Shown here piece by piece: positions 26,811-36,048 of a stretch of 57,569 nt of DNA. The DNA lies in the NCBI GenBank assembly GCA_016711405.1, contig JADJSZ010000112.1, forward strand, positions 1-57,569, in the 5' to 3' direction. Every line of letters begins with the position of its first letter. The first letter of the stretch is position 1. A model generated the notes under the pieces. The model ran no database searches. It had not been told where the DNA came from and was given only the letters and a program-made list of their open reading frames with translations. Position numbers and translations under genes: made by a program. Origin of the DNA: Candidatus Hadersleviella danica. GTDB taxonomy: Bacteria; Chloroflexota; Anaerolineae; Promineifilales; Promineifilaceae.

Positions 26811-27530
26811 TCAGCCTTGCTCCTTGATTCGCACCTCGTCGCCGACGCGCAGGGTTCCCATTTGCAACACTTGGGCGTGGGTGCCCACACATTCGTCGCG
26901 GGTTTGGACGATGTGGCGCAGGATGTGGGGGTTGCGCTCGGCCGTGTCTGGCTCGATGTTGATCATTGAACAGCGTTTGATGCGGCGGGAGAGGTAGAGT
27001 TGGGCGGCCTCTTCCCCACGGCCGACGTGAATGGTACGGCCGAGCCACTCCTCTTCGGCAAAGGCGGGCCACCCTTCGATGAAAATGTTGAGCCGAAAGC
27101 GGCGGGCATCCAGCGGCACATCAAGGCCACGGCCGAGGGCTGGCGCTGTTGCGGTGCTGGCCAGCGAGATGGGCAAACTGTCATACGCCCCCCGGCGCAA
27201 GTTGAGCAGGTGGATGGGTTCGCCAGCGGCGGCCGTTAGCTCCGCCAACAGGGCGGGGTCTTGGATGGGGTAGCTCTGCCCCGTGGGGGTGGTGATGTGC
27301 AACACGCCTGTTTGCGGGTCGTGGTGGGGGATGTAGCGCACCATGTCGGGAAATTCGCGCCCTGTCAGCCACGGGAAGCCCGAGGGGTCGTTGGCGAAGA
27401 CGAAGGCGTGGCGGCGGTCGCCAGCCAGCCCTGTCCAGAGGAGAGGTGCTTCTTGTAAAGAGACCCCGCGCATGGATTTGACGGGGTAGTACCAAATTTG
27501 GGCCACACGGCCGAGGGGAAAGGTTGTCAT
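26811..27530 (-). CDS. MOSC domain protein (YcbX/mARC-like)
   Basis: This is a 239-residue protein when started at 27530 (MTTFPLGRVAQIWYYPVKSM). Residues 1-90 are the MOSC N-terminal beta-barrel (YPVKSMRGVSLQEAP, WTGLAGDRRHAFV). Residues about 110-235 are the MOSC domain with the conserved Cys in RRIKRCSMINIEPDTAERNP, which in mARC/YcbX ligates the molybdenum cofactor. Family members reduce N-hydroxylated compounds. The partner iron-sulfur domain found in some members is absent. The longer frame up to 27611 translates TTTTCAC-type repeats and is not used. Confidence 0.88.
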   Translation of the reverse strand: MTTFPLGRVAQIWYYPVKSMRGVSLQEAPLLWTGLAGDRRHAFVFANDPSGFPWLTGREFPDMVRYIPHHDPQTGVLHITTPTGQSYPIQDPALLAELTAAAGEPIHLLNLRRGAYDSLPISLASTATAPALGRGLDVPLDARRFRLNIFIEGWPAFAEEEWLGRTIHVGRGEEAAQLYLSRRIKRCSMINIEPDTAERNPHILRHIVQTRDECVGTHAQVLQMGTLRVGDEVRIKEQG

Positions 27531-27574
27531 GGGGGTATTTTCGGCCGTGCGGGGTGGATTGTCAACCAGTAGGA

Positions 27575-27645
27575 GGAAGGTGAAAAGTAAAAAGTAACTG
27601 CCATTTTTCACCTCTCACTTTTCACTTTTTATTTTTTACTTTTGG
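27575..27645. repeat. GTGAAAA/TTTTCAC repeats
   Basis: GTGAAAAGTAAAAAGTAAC, then CTCACTTTTCACTTTTTATT: the same heptamer in opposite orientations, upstream of the MOSC gene. Confidence 0.7.
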
Positions 27646-27657
27646 CTCTTCTGTTTC

Positions 27658-27912
27658 TCATGTAGTTGACAGTAACGTGTCATTCCAACCAAAGAGAGGA
27701 ATCGCTAAAGCATCCCATTGGCCTCGGATTAGTATAGGTTTTAGGGATTCTTCGCTTTGAGGTGGCTTCGCCACACTACGCAACAGAATTACAATTTTGA
27801 CCAGCGTGTTTTTTTGTGCCAGCAGAAATGAACCCCACCTTTTGTCAACCACATGAATTACGAAAGAGCCAAGTGTTTGAGGAATTCCTCCCTTTGGTCA
27901 GAATGACACGTT
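27658..27912. repeat. MITE-like element with 30-base inverted ends
   Basis: An AACGTGTCATTCCAACCAAA-type arm at 27674-27703 pairs with an inverted arm at 27883-27912 (about 26 of 30 positions). An interleaved pair, TCATGTAGTTGAC (27658-27670) and GTCAACCACATGA (27844-27856), and a small GTGGCTTCGCCAC hairpin lie inside. No transposase is encoded. It fills most of the 420-base gap upstream of the XRE-TPR regulator; the remainder is AT-rich with a short AATTGACAATTAC repeat at 28028-28062. Confidence 0.55.
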
Positions 27913-28066
27913 AAGACCAACCCCATGAAACCAAAAGAGCCAAACCCTTTTATTTTGCGCTGGCGCAATACGCCGCCTTCTTAGCCCTACGCCAACCTTT
28001 CTAAAAACCATATTGTTTGCTGGGTGAAAATTGACAATTACCCCTAGACAATTGACAATTACGCCC

Positions 28067-30640
28067 ATGCTTGCCCCCTTCCACGAAACAAACTTCGGTG
28101 CCCAGCTCCGCCTTCTGCGTCGCCGCGCCCAACTCACCCAACAAGAACTCAGCCTTGCCGTTGGCTACAGCTACGCCCAAATCTCGCGGCTCGAAACAGG
28201 CCGACGGCCGCCCGATTTACCGACCCTTATCGCCCTCTTTTGCCCCGCGCTTGGCCTAGACCCCCGCTCGGCCGAAGGACAACACTTCCTCGCCCTCGCC
28301 GCATCAGCTCGTCCCGCCCCCCATGCGGCCGTGCCCGCCTCCCCCGCGCCCCTGCCCAGCCCCTCCTCCCTCTTAATTGGCCGCACGGCCGAGCGCAACC
28401 TCCTCCACTCCCTCTTCACCCACCACAACGCCCGTTTGGTCACCCTACTGGGCACGGCTGGCGTGGGCAAAACACGCTTGGCCATGCACATGGCCCACGA
28501 ACTCGCCCCCCACTTTGCCCATGGCACCACCTTGGTCGAGCTTGCCGCCGTCAACCACGCGGCCGATGTGCCCACAGCCCTTGCCGCCGCCTTGGGCATT
28601 CGCCAAGAGGGGCACGAAACCGCCACAGCGGCCGTGCTGGCTCACCTACAACCCCAACATACCCTGCTTATTTTGGACAATGTTGAGCAAATTCAAGGCA
28701 TCGGCCGTCTGGTGGCCGATTGGTTGGCGGCCGTGCCCCGCCTACACCTTCTTGTCACCAGCCGCATCGCCCTGCGGCTGACGGCCGAACACACCCTGCC
28801 CCTCGGCCCATTGGCCGTGCCCCCCCTCGCCCCACTCCCCCCGCTCGAACAATTAGCCCAAGTCGAAGCAATGGCCTTATTGTGCGCCCGCCTCCGCACC
28901 GCCACGCCCGATTTTGCGCTCACGGCCGCCAATGCGTTGCCCCTCGCCGCCATCTGTGTGCGGGTGGATGGCCTACCGTTGGCCATCGAGCTAGTGGCCG
29001 CGCACGGCCGTCTCTTTACCCCCACCGAACTGCTCACCGAGATTGCCCAACGCTTCCTACAAATGGGTCAGCGAGGCGACGATGTCCATGCCCGCCACCG
29101 CACCGCCACGGCCGCGCTCGCATGGAGCTACGATCAACTGCCCCAACACGCCCAGATTTTGCTCACACGCCTCTCTATTTTCGCCAACGGCTGGTCTGTG
29201 GCCGCCGCAACGGCCGTTTGCGACCTAGAAGAGGCGGGCGCGACCGCCATACAAGAATCCCTCGAGATTTTGCTCGACCATAGCTTGCTCCAACGCCATA
29301 CCGTCGGCGAAGAAACCCGCCTCACCATGCTCACAATGGTGCGCGAATTCGCCCAACATCACCTTGTACACCGCCATACCGACGAAGAAGCAGAGTTACA
29401 CGGCCGTTTGCTCACCCATCTCACCACTTGGGCCGAATCGGCCGACCCTTTTTTGGTGGTGGGCAACCAGCAAGGAACATGGTTGGCGCGGCTGGAAGCG
29501 GAACACGATAACATGCGTCATGTTTTGCGCTGGGCACACACCCATAACCCTGCTCAGGGCGCACAACTCACGGCCGCGCTGTGGCGTTTCTGGTACATGC
29601 GCGGCCATCTGCGCGAAGGGCGGCAATGGGCCGAACAATTTCTGCCCCATTCAGCCGATGTCTCCCCCACAACCCATGCCAAATTGCTCGATGGCATGGG
29701 TATTTTGGCGTGGCGGCAAGCGGATTATGCCACGGCCGACACATGGTGTAGTGAGGCTTTGGCCATTTACCAGCAAATCCAACATGCCGAAGGGGAGGCG
29801 CAAGTGTTGGGTCATTTGGGGCTGATTGCGGCCACCCAAGGGCGGTCGGCTGTGGCCCGCAGGCACTATGCGGCCAGTTTACCCCTCTACCAAGCGCAAG
29901 AAAATTGGGTAGGAGCCGTTTCTGTCTTGCACAATCTCGGCAATTTGGCTTGTGAAGAGAACGACAACACGGCCGCGCAAGCGTATTACGAGCAATGTGT
30001 CGAACTGTACGAGGAGCGAGGCAATGATTCAGGCTTGGCGTTGGTCTACTTGGGCTTGGGGGTCATTGCCCGCGAAGCTGGCGAGCCAACCAAGGCACAA
30101 GCGCTCTTCGAGCAAAGCCGCGCCCTCGCCCAAAAAGTGGGCGATGAGTGGAATGTGGCCACGGCCGATACCAATTTGGGCGACTTGGCGGCCGAAAGCG
30201 GGGATTGGACGGCCGCCCGCTTTTACCTCAACCGTGCCCTCACCCAGTTTGAGGAAGTAGGCGACCAACAATCTATCTGCATCGTCACCAACAGGCTGGC
30301 CGATGTCGCTCTGCGGGCGGGGGAGATGGGTACGGCCGTGCGCCTCTTTCGTCAACAGCTCATGTTGGCGCATGGTTTGGGCTACCAACCGGGTTTGGTG
30401 GAGGGCTGGGAAGGGTTGGCGCGTTGCGCGGCCGAGAAACAGCCCGCCTTGGCGGTGCAGTTGCTGGCTTGTGCCGGCCGTGTCCGCCAAGAAGTCAACC
30501 GCCCCCTCTCCCCCCTCGAACAATTGCCCTACGAAGCGGTTCTGGCCACCACCCACGCCACCCTCCCCCCCTCCGAATGGGAGCAGGCATGGGCAAAAGG
30601 GGGTAAAATGGAACTGGGAGCGGCCGTGGCTTTGGCCTAA
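28067..30640 (+). CDS. XRE - NB-ARC ATPase - TPR transcriptional regulator
   Basis: This 857-residue protein starts at 28067 (MLAPFHETNFGAQLRLLRRR); the extension to 28031 is repeat-derived. Domains: an XRE helix-turn-helix (residues about 8-66, LTQQELSLAVGYSYAQISRLETGRR), a Ser/Pro/Ala linker, a STAND/NB-ARC ATPase with Walker A LLGTAGVGKTRLAM (about 137-150) and Walker B LLILDNVE, a winged-helix region with VDGLPLAIELVAA (GLPLA motif), and at least seven TPRs (about 500-830). Such proteins are large signal-integrating switches, held closed until a ligand binds the TPRs. The family is strongly expanded in Chloroflexota and Actinomycetota. The phosphohexomutase gene downstream is on the same strand 114 bases away, but a regulatory link is not shown. 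Confidence 0.9.
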   Translation: MLAPFHETNFGAQLRLLRRRAQLTQQELSLAVGYSYAQISRLETGRRPPDLPTLIALFCPALGLDPRSAEGQHFLALAASARPAPHAAVPASPAPLPSPSSLLIGRTAERNLLHSLFTHHNARLVTLLGTAGVGKTRLAMHMAHELAPHFAHGTTLVELAAVNHAADVPTALAAALGIRQEGHETATAAVLAHLQPQHTLLILDNVEQIQGIGRLVADWLAAVPRLHLLVTSRIALRLTAEHTLPLGPLAVPPLAPLPPLEQLAQVEAMALLCARLRTATPDFALTAANALPLAAICVRVDGLPLAIELVAAHGRLFTPTELLTEIAQRFLQMGQRGDDVHARHRTATAALAWSYDQLPQHAQILLTRLSIFANGWSVAAATAVCDLEEAGATAIQESLEILLDHSLLQRHTVGEETRLTMLTMVREFAQHHLVHRHTDEEAELHGRLLTHLTTWAESADPFLVVGNQQGTWLARLEAEHDNMRHVLRWAHTHNPAQGAQLTAALWRFWYMRGHLREGRQWAEQFLPHSADVSPTTHAKLLDGMGILAWRQADYATADTWCSEALAIYQQIQHAEGEAQVLGHLGLIAATQGRSAVARRHYAASLPLYQAQENWVGAVSVLHNLGNLACEENDNTAAQAYYEQCVELYEERGNDSGLALVYLGLGVIAREAGEPTKAQALFEQSRALAQKVGDEWNVATADTNLGDLAAESGDWTAARFYLNRALTQFEEVGDQQSICIVTNRLADVALRAGEMGTAVRLFRQQLMLAHGLGYQPGLVEGWEGLARCAAEKQPALAVQLLACAGRVRQEVNRPLSPLEQLPYEAVLATTHATLPPSEWEQAWAKGGKMELGAAVALA

Positions 30641-30754
30641 CCGCCTAACAAAAATAAATTCTGGTTGCGGGTTACAAGTGAAGTCGGGTGAGCCCTCAAC
30701 TAAAACACACCTAGCAAAGCAAGAGCTAATAGCCAATCACTACAAGGAACAACC

Positions 30755-32176
30755 ATGCACACCATAAAATTCGGAACAGATGGGTGGCGCGGCCGTATCG
30801 CCGAAGATTACACCTTCGACAACGTGCGCCGCTGTGCCCAAGGCTTTGCCAACTATTTACACCAACAAGGGTTGGCCGACAAAGGGATGATCGTTGGCTA
30901 TGACCAACGCTTCCACGCCAACAACTTCGCGGCCGCCACGGCCGAAGTCCTCGCCGCCAACGGCATCCACGTCTGGCTCACCGAGGCCAATACCCCCACC
31001 CCCACCATCTCCTACGCCGTCGTAGACAAACAAGCCGCAGGAGCCATCAACATCACCGCCAGCCATAATCCACCCGAAGATTGCGGCTTCAAAGTGCGCG
31101 ACCCCCAAGGCGGCGCCATCCCCCCTGCTGGCCTGCAACAAATCGAGTCGCTCATCCCGGCCGATATGAACGGCGTGAAGCGCATGAAGCTCGACGATGC
31201 CCGCACGGACGGCAAAGTCACGCTGTTCAACGCCCGCCCCGCCTACATTGCCCAACTCAAACGGCTCATAGATGTGGAACCCATCAAACAAGCGGGCTTT
31301 AAGCTGGCCGTGGATTGCATGTGGGGCAACAACAGCGGTTGGTTCCCCGAACTATTGGCCGATGGCAAAACCAAAGTGTACGAAGTCCACAACGAACGCA
31401 ACCCCATCTTCCCCCACATGAGCCGCCCCGAGCCGATTATCCCCAATGTGGACCACGGCCTCGCCTTCGCCCGCAACATTGGTGCAGATGTGTCTATCAT
31501 TAACGATGGCGATGGGGATAGGGTGGGGTTTGGGGATGAGCACGGCCGTTTCATAGACCAACTGCGCGTCTATGGCCTGCTCGGTTATTACTTCCTCAGT
31601 GTGCGCGGCGAACGCGGCCCCATCGTCAAAACCATCTCCACCACCAAAATGCTCAACAAACTGGCCGTCCACTATGGCGTACCCGTCCACGAGACAGGTG
31701 TGGGCTTCAAATACATCGCCCCCAAAATGGTGGAGGTGGATGCGCTGATTGGCGGCGAGGAGAGTGGCGGCTATGCCTTCCGTGGCCACGTCCCCGAACG
31801 GGATGGCATTCTGGCGGGCTTGTATTTGCTGGACATGATGGTGCAAACGGGGCAAAAACCCTCCCAACTGCTGGAAACGCTCTTCGAGTTGGTGGGCGAA
31901 CACTTCTACGACCGCATTGACAGCACCTTTGACCCCGCCCAACGCACCGAGATAGAGGCGCGAGTCGGCCGTGCCATGCCCGAAACCATCGGCGGCCTGA
32001 AAGTAATTGACAAAATTACTATTGATGGCAACCAGTTTATTATGGAAGATGGGGGTTGGTTGCTGGTTCGTTTCAGCGGCACAGAACCCATCATCCGCGT
32101 CTACTGCGAAACAACCCACGGCCAGCGCGTGGCCGACATTTTGGCCGATGGCATGAAAATCGCAGGACTTAAGTAA
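30755..32176 (+). CDS. phosphoglucomutase/phosphomannomutase family protein
   Basis: This 473-residue alpha-D-phosphohexomutase interconverts sugar 1- and 6-phosphates. All four active-site loops are present: phosphoserine loop INITASHNPPE (Ser about residue 102), metal loop INDGDGDRVGF (about 248-258), sugar-recognition loop GGEESGGYAF (about 330-339) and phosphate loop VRFSGTEPIIRVY (about 438-450). The first residues HTIKFGTDGWRGRIAEDYTF fit the family start. Preference for glucose or mannose cannot be decided. It lies between the large regulator and a PIN-type toxin-antitoxin pair. The frame is intact. Confidence 0.94.
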   Translation: MHTIKFGTDGWRGRIAEDYTFDNVRRCAQGFANYLHQQGLADKGMIVGYDQRFHANNFAAATAEVLAANGIHVWLTEANTPTPTISYAVVDKQAAGAINITASHNPPEDCGFKVRDPQGGAIPPAGLQQIESLIPADMNGVKRMKLDDARTDGKVTLFNARPAYIAQLKRLIDVEPIKQAGFKLAVDCMWGNNSGWFPELLADGKTKVYEVHNERNPIFPHMSRPEPIIPNVDHGLAFARNIGADVSIINDGDGDRVGFGDEHGRFIDQLRVYGLLGYYFLSVRGERGPIVKTISTTKMLNKLAVHYGVPVHETGVGFKYIAPKMVEVDALIGGEESGGYAFRGHVPERDGILAGLYLLDMMVQTGQKPSQLLETLFELVGEHFYDRIDSTFDPAQRTEIEARVGRAMPETIGGLKVIDKITIDGNQFIMEDGGWLLVRFSGTEPIIRVYCETTHGQRVADILADGMKIAGLK

Positions 32177-32262
32177 GCTATAAGCCGTAAGCTGTAAGCT
32201 GTAAGCAAAATGAGGTTTTTAGAGTAAAGTCGCAAAGGTGCAAAAACGCAAAGGGGTTTTTG
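32177..32262. repeat. GTAAGCT array and half GCAAAG repeat
   Basis: GCTATAAGCCGTAAGCTGTAAGC heptamers (32177-32208), then GTCGCAAAGGTGCAAAAACG, one arm of the GCAAAG family. The stretch to 32361 has a second TAGCTTATGGCTTACGGC copy near 32328-32346. Confidence 0.7.
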
Positions 32263-32361
32263 CTCAGGTGAGTCTCTAAACAAAAGCCAGATTATGCCCG
32301 TGGAAAGTATATAATATCTATGAGTAGTAGCTTATGGCTTACGGCTTTTAAGAGGTGCGCG

Positions 32362-32673
32362 ATGACAACGATGAGTGCAGTCAAATTGACAGGTGTGGTT
32401 GAAAACGGCCGTATTCGGCTTAACGAACCCATTCCCGCTGATATGCCACCTGAAGTGGAGGTGATTTTGCTTTATGAAGCAGTTGAAACGAATGGAACCC
32501 ACAGCTCGCCCCCCCAAACAGTGGCCGAACAACCTTGGGAAGCGTTCCAACAGCAATTTGCCCTAGAATTCAGCGAAGCAATGGTAACGGCAGGCTATGA
32601 TACGCCCGAGAAGGTGGCGGCTCTCATTCGCCAAGTGAAACTGGAACAAGCAAAGGAGTTGGGGCTGTTATGA
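32362..32673 (+). CDS. small protein upstream of a PIN-like toxin, probable antitoxin
   Basis: This 103-residue protein starts at 32362, preceded by AGAGGT. Residues 6-40 (VKLTGVVENGRIRLNEPIP, then PPEVEVILLYE) resemble the beta-hairpin N-terminus of small AbrB/VapB or DUF104-like antitoxins. The C-terminal half is charged and helical (AALIRQVKLEQAKELGLL), as expected for a toxin-wrapping tail. It overlaps the next gene by four bases (ATGA), the usual coupling of antitoxin and toxin. Assignment rests mainly on this context. Confidence 0.6.
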   Translation: MTTMSAVKLTGVVENGRIRLNEPIPADMPPEVEVILLYEAVETNGTHSSPPQTVAEQPWEAFQQQFALEFSEAMVTAGYDTPEKVAALIRQVKLEQAKELGLL

Positions 32674-33104
32674 CTCGTGTCTTGGTAGATACGCAGATAT
32701 TTATTGAAGGGCATTTAACTTCTCATTCCCCAGAAGCTGTTGTTTTGACCTTATTGCATCGGCAAAAACACAAGTTCACATTGCTTTTATCGAGCCAATT
32801 ACAAGAACAAATTCAGAATGTCGGCAAGCGAGTGGGGGGCAAAGATTGGTCTGGCACACTCATCAATCGGTTATGGCACGATTTTGAGGTTGATTTTATC
32901 ACCCTACCTCACCCATTAATCCCCTCAAACCGCTATCCCCATATCCCCAAAGAAGATTTGGTTATTTTTTTGACTGCTCTTCACGGCCGTGCCAATATCA
33001 TGATTTCCGAAAACCATGAATTCGTCCGCCGTGCGGCCGAGGCGCAAAACTTATTTACCTGTCTAAAAGCGGCTGAGTTTCTCGCCCAATATAACTCACA
33101 ATAA
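32670..33104 (+). CDS. PIN domain-like protein, probable toxin ribonuclease
   Basis: This 144-residue protein begins MTRVLVDTQIFIEG, with the first PIN acidic residue (Asp7) and an acidic Glu13. The C-terminal half has PKEDLVIFLTALHGRANIMISENHEF, which aligns with the PIN block carrying the second acidic residue and the a.n.D..F block. The expected final Asp pair appears as ENHE, so the active-site set is atypical. PIN toxins cleave tRNA, rRNA or mRNA. Coupled to the small upstream gene by an ATGA overlap. GC content and CGGCCG density look lower here than in the flanking genes, consistent with a mobile module. Confidence 0.7.
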   Translation: MTRVLVDTQIFIEGHLTSHSPEAVVLTLLHRQKHKFTLLLSSQLQEQIQNVGKRVGGKDWSGTLINRLWHDFEVDFITLPHPLIPSNRYPHIPKEDLVIFLTALHGRANIMISENHEFVRRAAEAQNLFTCLKAAEFLAQYNSQ

Positions 33105-33151
33105 TCGCACCTCATCTCTTCTCTCTTCTCTCTTCTCTCTCCTCCCCACCC

Positions 33152-33943
33152 ATGCTTGTAGATACCCACTGCCACCTCGATTTTGACAAGTTCGCCGAAG
33201 ATTTGGATGACGTGATCCAGCGGGCGGTGGCGGCCGATGTCCGCAAGATGATTATTCCCGCAGTGGATTTGGAGGGCATTCCCCAAGTGCTGGCCGTGGC
33301 GGAGAAATACCAGTGGGTGTATGCGGCCGTGGGCGTTCATCCGAACAGCACGGCCGACCTCCCCCCCGATTGGCTGGCCCAAATTCGCACCTATGCCAGC
33401 CACCACAAAGTATTGGCCATTGGCGAAATCGGGCTGGATTACTACTGGGACAAATCACCCAAGGCGGTGCAACAAGCCGCTTTCACCGCCCAACTCCAAC
33501 TCGCCTACGAGTTGCAAAAGCCGACCATCATCCACAACCGCGAAGCGGACGAAGACGTGATTCGCCTCCTGCGCCAATCGCCGCTGGCCAATGAGGAAGT
33601 GGAAAAGCCGGGGGTGTTGCACTCGTTCATGGGCAGTTGGAATACGGCCGTGGATGCTGTCGAAATGGGTTTCTACCTCGGCTTCACGGGCCCTGTCACC
33701 TACCCCAAAAACGAAAGCCTGCGCGAGGTGGCGCGGGAAATGCCCATGGATCGCCTCCTTGTCGAGACAGATGCTCCTTTTTTGGCGCCGCAAAGCCAAC
33801 GCGGCCGTCGCAACGAACCCGCCTATGTGTCCGAAATCGCCACCTTTATCGCCAACCTGCGCGGCCTTAACCCTGCTATATTTGCCAACATGACTACTGA
33901 AAATGCGGCCTGCCTGTTCGGCCGTGATGCGATTTATCGGTAG
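33152..33943 (+). CDS. TatD family metal-dependent hydrolase
   Basis: This 263-residue TIM-barrel amidohydrolase has the TatD metal and catalytic motifs VDTHCHLDFDKF (residues 3-14), AAVGVHPNS (about 58-66), AIGEIGLDYYW (about 90-100), IIHNREADED (His about 129), VLHSFMG (His about 153) and VETDAPFLAP (Asp about 206). TatD proteins are Mg-dependent DNA 3'-exonucleases or deoxyribonucleases linked to repair. It is immediately preceded by TCTCTTC repeats. The frame is intact and the length is typical. Confidence 0.94.
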   Translation: MLVDTHCHLDFDKFAEDLDDVIQRAVAADVRKMIIPAVDLEGIPQVLAVAEKYQWVYAAVGVHPNSTADLPPDWLAQIRTYASHHKVLAIGEIGLDYYWDKSPKAVQQAAFTAQLQLAYELQKPTIIHNREADEDVIRLLRQSPLANEEVEKPGVLHSFMGSWNTAVDAVEMGFYLGFTGPVTYPKNESLREVAREMPMDRLLVETDAPFLAPQSQRGRRNEPAYVSEIATFIANLRGLNPAIFANMTTENAACLFGRDAIYR

Positions 33944-33944
33944 G

Positions 33945-34082
33945 GAATTGTGAATTGTGAATTGTGAATAGTTGTAACTATTCAGATAGAGATAGAGGGA
34001 AACATGGTTATTCCGCCGACTAAGGCTTCCTCTATCTCTATCTCTACACTCTATCTTAACCCACCTGAATAGTTACGAATAG
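33945..34082. repeat. GTGAATT array and GATAGA hairpin, copy 2
   Basis: GTGAATT heptamers (33948-33968) are followed by a hairpin element whose outer arms are GTAACTATTCAG and CTGAATAGTTAC (about 33974 and 34065) and whose inner arms are AGATAGAGATAGAGG and CCTCTATCTCTATCTC. Middle section 34006-34026 is unrelated to the other copies. Confidence 0.8.
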
Positions 34083-34085
34083 TTA

Positions 34086-35270
34086 ATGGGTAATATGCGC
34101 CTAGTTGTTTGCATAGGGCTTGGTGTTTGGCTGGGGTTGGTGGGGTGGATTCAAGCGTGGGGAATGGAAGAACCAGTGCCCCAAACCACTGCCTACCTCC
34201 CCACTATCTACAGTTTGCCTCGCCCCACGGCCGTGCCTCTGCCGCCCCCTTTGCCCGCTCCCGTGGCGGTCAGCAGTGCCACCCCGCTCAATTTTGAGCA
34301 AGTGCGCCAAAATTTGGCCAGCCAAGGGCTGTTGCTAGGAACCAACAAAATCGGCTTTCATGTGGGGATGGGTGGCAACACAACCGATTTGGATAGCTGG
34401 ATGCGCGATTTGGATGCGGCGGGAGTGCCCATTTTCCTCAAAAGTGCCGACAACGCTGAACCCATCTACCACGCCCAAGAATTGATGCGCCAGAGCGGTG
34501 TGCCCCATGTGCTGGTCTATCGGCGCACGGGCGCGGAGTATGATGTGCCCAATTACAATTTGCCACCCCAGCAAGCGGCGGCCGAACATTGGGCACGTCA
34601 CACGGCCGTTTTCCCCCCCGAACTCGATAAAAATTTAGTCTGGCTCGAAACCATGAACGAAGTGGATAAGAACCGCACCACATGGCTGGCTATTTTCGCC
34701 TATGAAACAGCTCAACTCGCCCTGCGCGATGGCTACAAGTGGGCCGCTTTTGGTTGGGCTAGTGGCGAACCCGAACCCTATCATTGGGAAGGGCATGCCA
34801 TGTTGCGCTTTTTAGAATTAGTTGGTCAGCATCCCACCCGCTTGGCCATCTCGCTACACGAATACAGCTACGCTACCGAAAACATTCGCAACATTTACCC
34901 GTATTTGGTCGGCCGTTTCCAATTCCTCTTCCAAACATGCGACAAATACGGCCTCCCCCGCCCCACCGTACTGATTACCGAATGGGGTTGGGATGCCGAA
35001 GATGTGCCCGAACCGACGGCCGCCCTCGAGGACATCCGCTGGGCGGCGCGGCTCTACTCTGCCTATCCACAGGTGCAGGGGGCGGCGATATGGTATTTGG
35101 GAGGGGGGTATGGGGAGATTGCCAACCAAGCGCAAAAGCTCATTTTGCCTGTGCGCGATTATAGCCAGCGCCATTATTTTGCGGTCACTCCCGGCCGTGG
35201 GCGCATTGAGATGGGGCTGTTTGCAGATGGGACGAGCGACTGGGGACTGGAGGCAACAAATGACGAATGA
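34086..35270 (+). CDS. secreted clan GH-A-like glycosidase
   Basis: This 394-residue protein has an N-terminal signal or anchor (LVVCIGLGVWLGLVGWIQAW, residues 6-25), a Pro-rich linker with AYLPTIYSLPRPTAVPLPPP (about 36-55) and a TIM-barrel-like domain. WLETMNEVDKN (Glu192) fits the acid/base NE motif at the end of strand 4, and VLITEWGWD (Glu299) fits the nucleophile on strand 7 of clan GH-A. ISLHEYSY lies between, as expected for strand 6. I cannot assign a GH family or substrate; GH5/GH39-like relatives cleave beta-glycans. The last residues (WGLEATNDE) lie in the ACAAATGACGAATGAC-type repeat. The stop codon directly abuts the convergent tetR stop. Confidence 0.72.
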   Translation: MGNMRLVVCIGLGVWLGLVGWIQAWGMEEPVPQTTAYLPTIYSLPRPTAVPLPPPLPAPVAVSSATPLNFEQVRQNLASQGLLLGTNKIGFHVGMGGNTTDLDSWMRDLDAAGVPIFLKSADNAEPIYHAQELMRQSGVPHVLVYRRTGAEYDVPNYNLPPQQAAAEHWARHTAVFPPELDKNLVWLETMNEVDKNRTTWLAIFAYETAQLALRDGYKWAAFGWASGEPEPYHWEGHAMLRFLELVGQHPTRLAISLHEYSYATENIRNIYPYLVGRFQFLFQTCDKYGLPRPTVLITEWGWDAEDVPEPTAALEDIRWAARLYSAYPQVQGAAIWYLGGGYGEIANQAQKLILPVRDYSQRHYFAVTPGRGRIEMGLFADGTSDWGLEATNDE

Positions 35271-35915
35271 CTAATTGGCCAATGAACCGACCAATTGGCG
35301 CAAGCCCGCCCCGATGCGTTCGACGGGGAATTCTTGGCCCTCGAGTTGGTAATATAAAATGCGCGCATCTAGCGGGGCCATGAGGGCGCTGGCAATGTAG
35401 TTCACATCGAGCAGGGGGGAGATTTCGGCCGCTTGTTGGGCGCGTTGGAGCAAACCACGCACCGTCATTTCTTGCCAAAAATGGGGGCGGTTCACATCTT
35501 GTCCCATGCCATCTACGGGCATGGGGCTGTTGGCCACCTCTATCATCAGCGGCAAATTGTTGGCCACAAAGGGAACGAGCATATCGAGGAAGTGGTCGAG
35601 TTGGGCCATGTACGGCCGTCCTTCGGCTGTCATGTGGCGCAATTGAAACAACACCCCATCCTGAAAAATCTGTAACTGCTTATCGAGTAGGTGGAGGCAC
35701 AACTCCCCTTTGTGCGCAAAGCGGCGATAGAGCGTGCCTTTGCCCACCCCCGCCTCTTTGGCAATATCGGCCATGTGGACGCTGGCCACGCCTTGGCTGG
35801 CAAAAAGACGTGCGGCCGTTTCCAGCAGAAGCTGGCGATTAGCGGCCGCATCGCGCCGCTCCGCCCGCGCATCTTGGTCGGTTAGGGCAAAGCCCAAAGA
35901 AATCGAATCGCTCAT
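35271..35915 (-). CDS. TetR family transcriptional regulator
   Basis: I start it at 35915 (MSDSISLGFALTD), giving 214 residues; two further Met codons lie upstream to 35939. The N-terminal HTH (about residues 22-70) has LLLETAARLFASQGVASVHM, then DIAKEAGVGKGTLYRRFAHKGEL, the classic TetR recognition helix. The all-helical C-terminal domain would bind an unknown ligand and dimerise. The gene converges on the glycosidase gene with no bases between the stops and diverges from nothing obvious; the upstream 130 bases (35940-36048) belong to the gap before subtilase 2 and show no gene. A target operon cannot be identified. Confidence 0.92.
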   Translation of the reverse strand: MSDSISLGFALTDQDARAERRDAAANRQLLLETAARLFASQGVASVHMADIAKEAGVGKGTLYRRFAHKGELCLHLLDKQLQIFQDGVLFQLRHMTAEGRPYMAQLDHFLDMLVPFVANNLPLMIEVANSPMPVDGMGQDVNRPHFWQEMTVRGLLQRAQQAAEISPLLDVNYIASALMAPLDARILYYQLEGQEFPVERIGAGLRQLVGSLAN

Positions 35916-36048
35916 TATGCGTGACATTAACTTAACCAATGATTACCATAACCATGACAACAGAGATGATTTTAGCACATCCGCTCCTATTTGCTGTTAG
36001 TCTGTTGCAATTTGCTGTAGGCGGTCAGGAGACTGCCCCGAGCACGGG

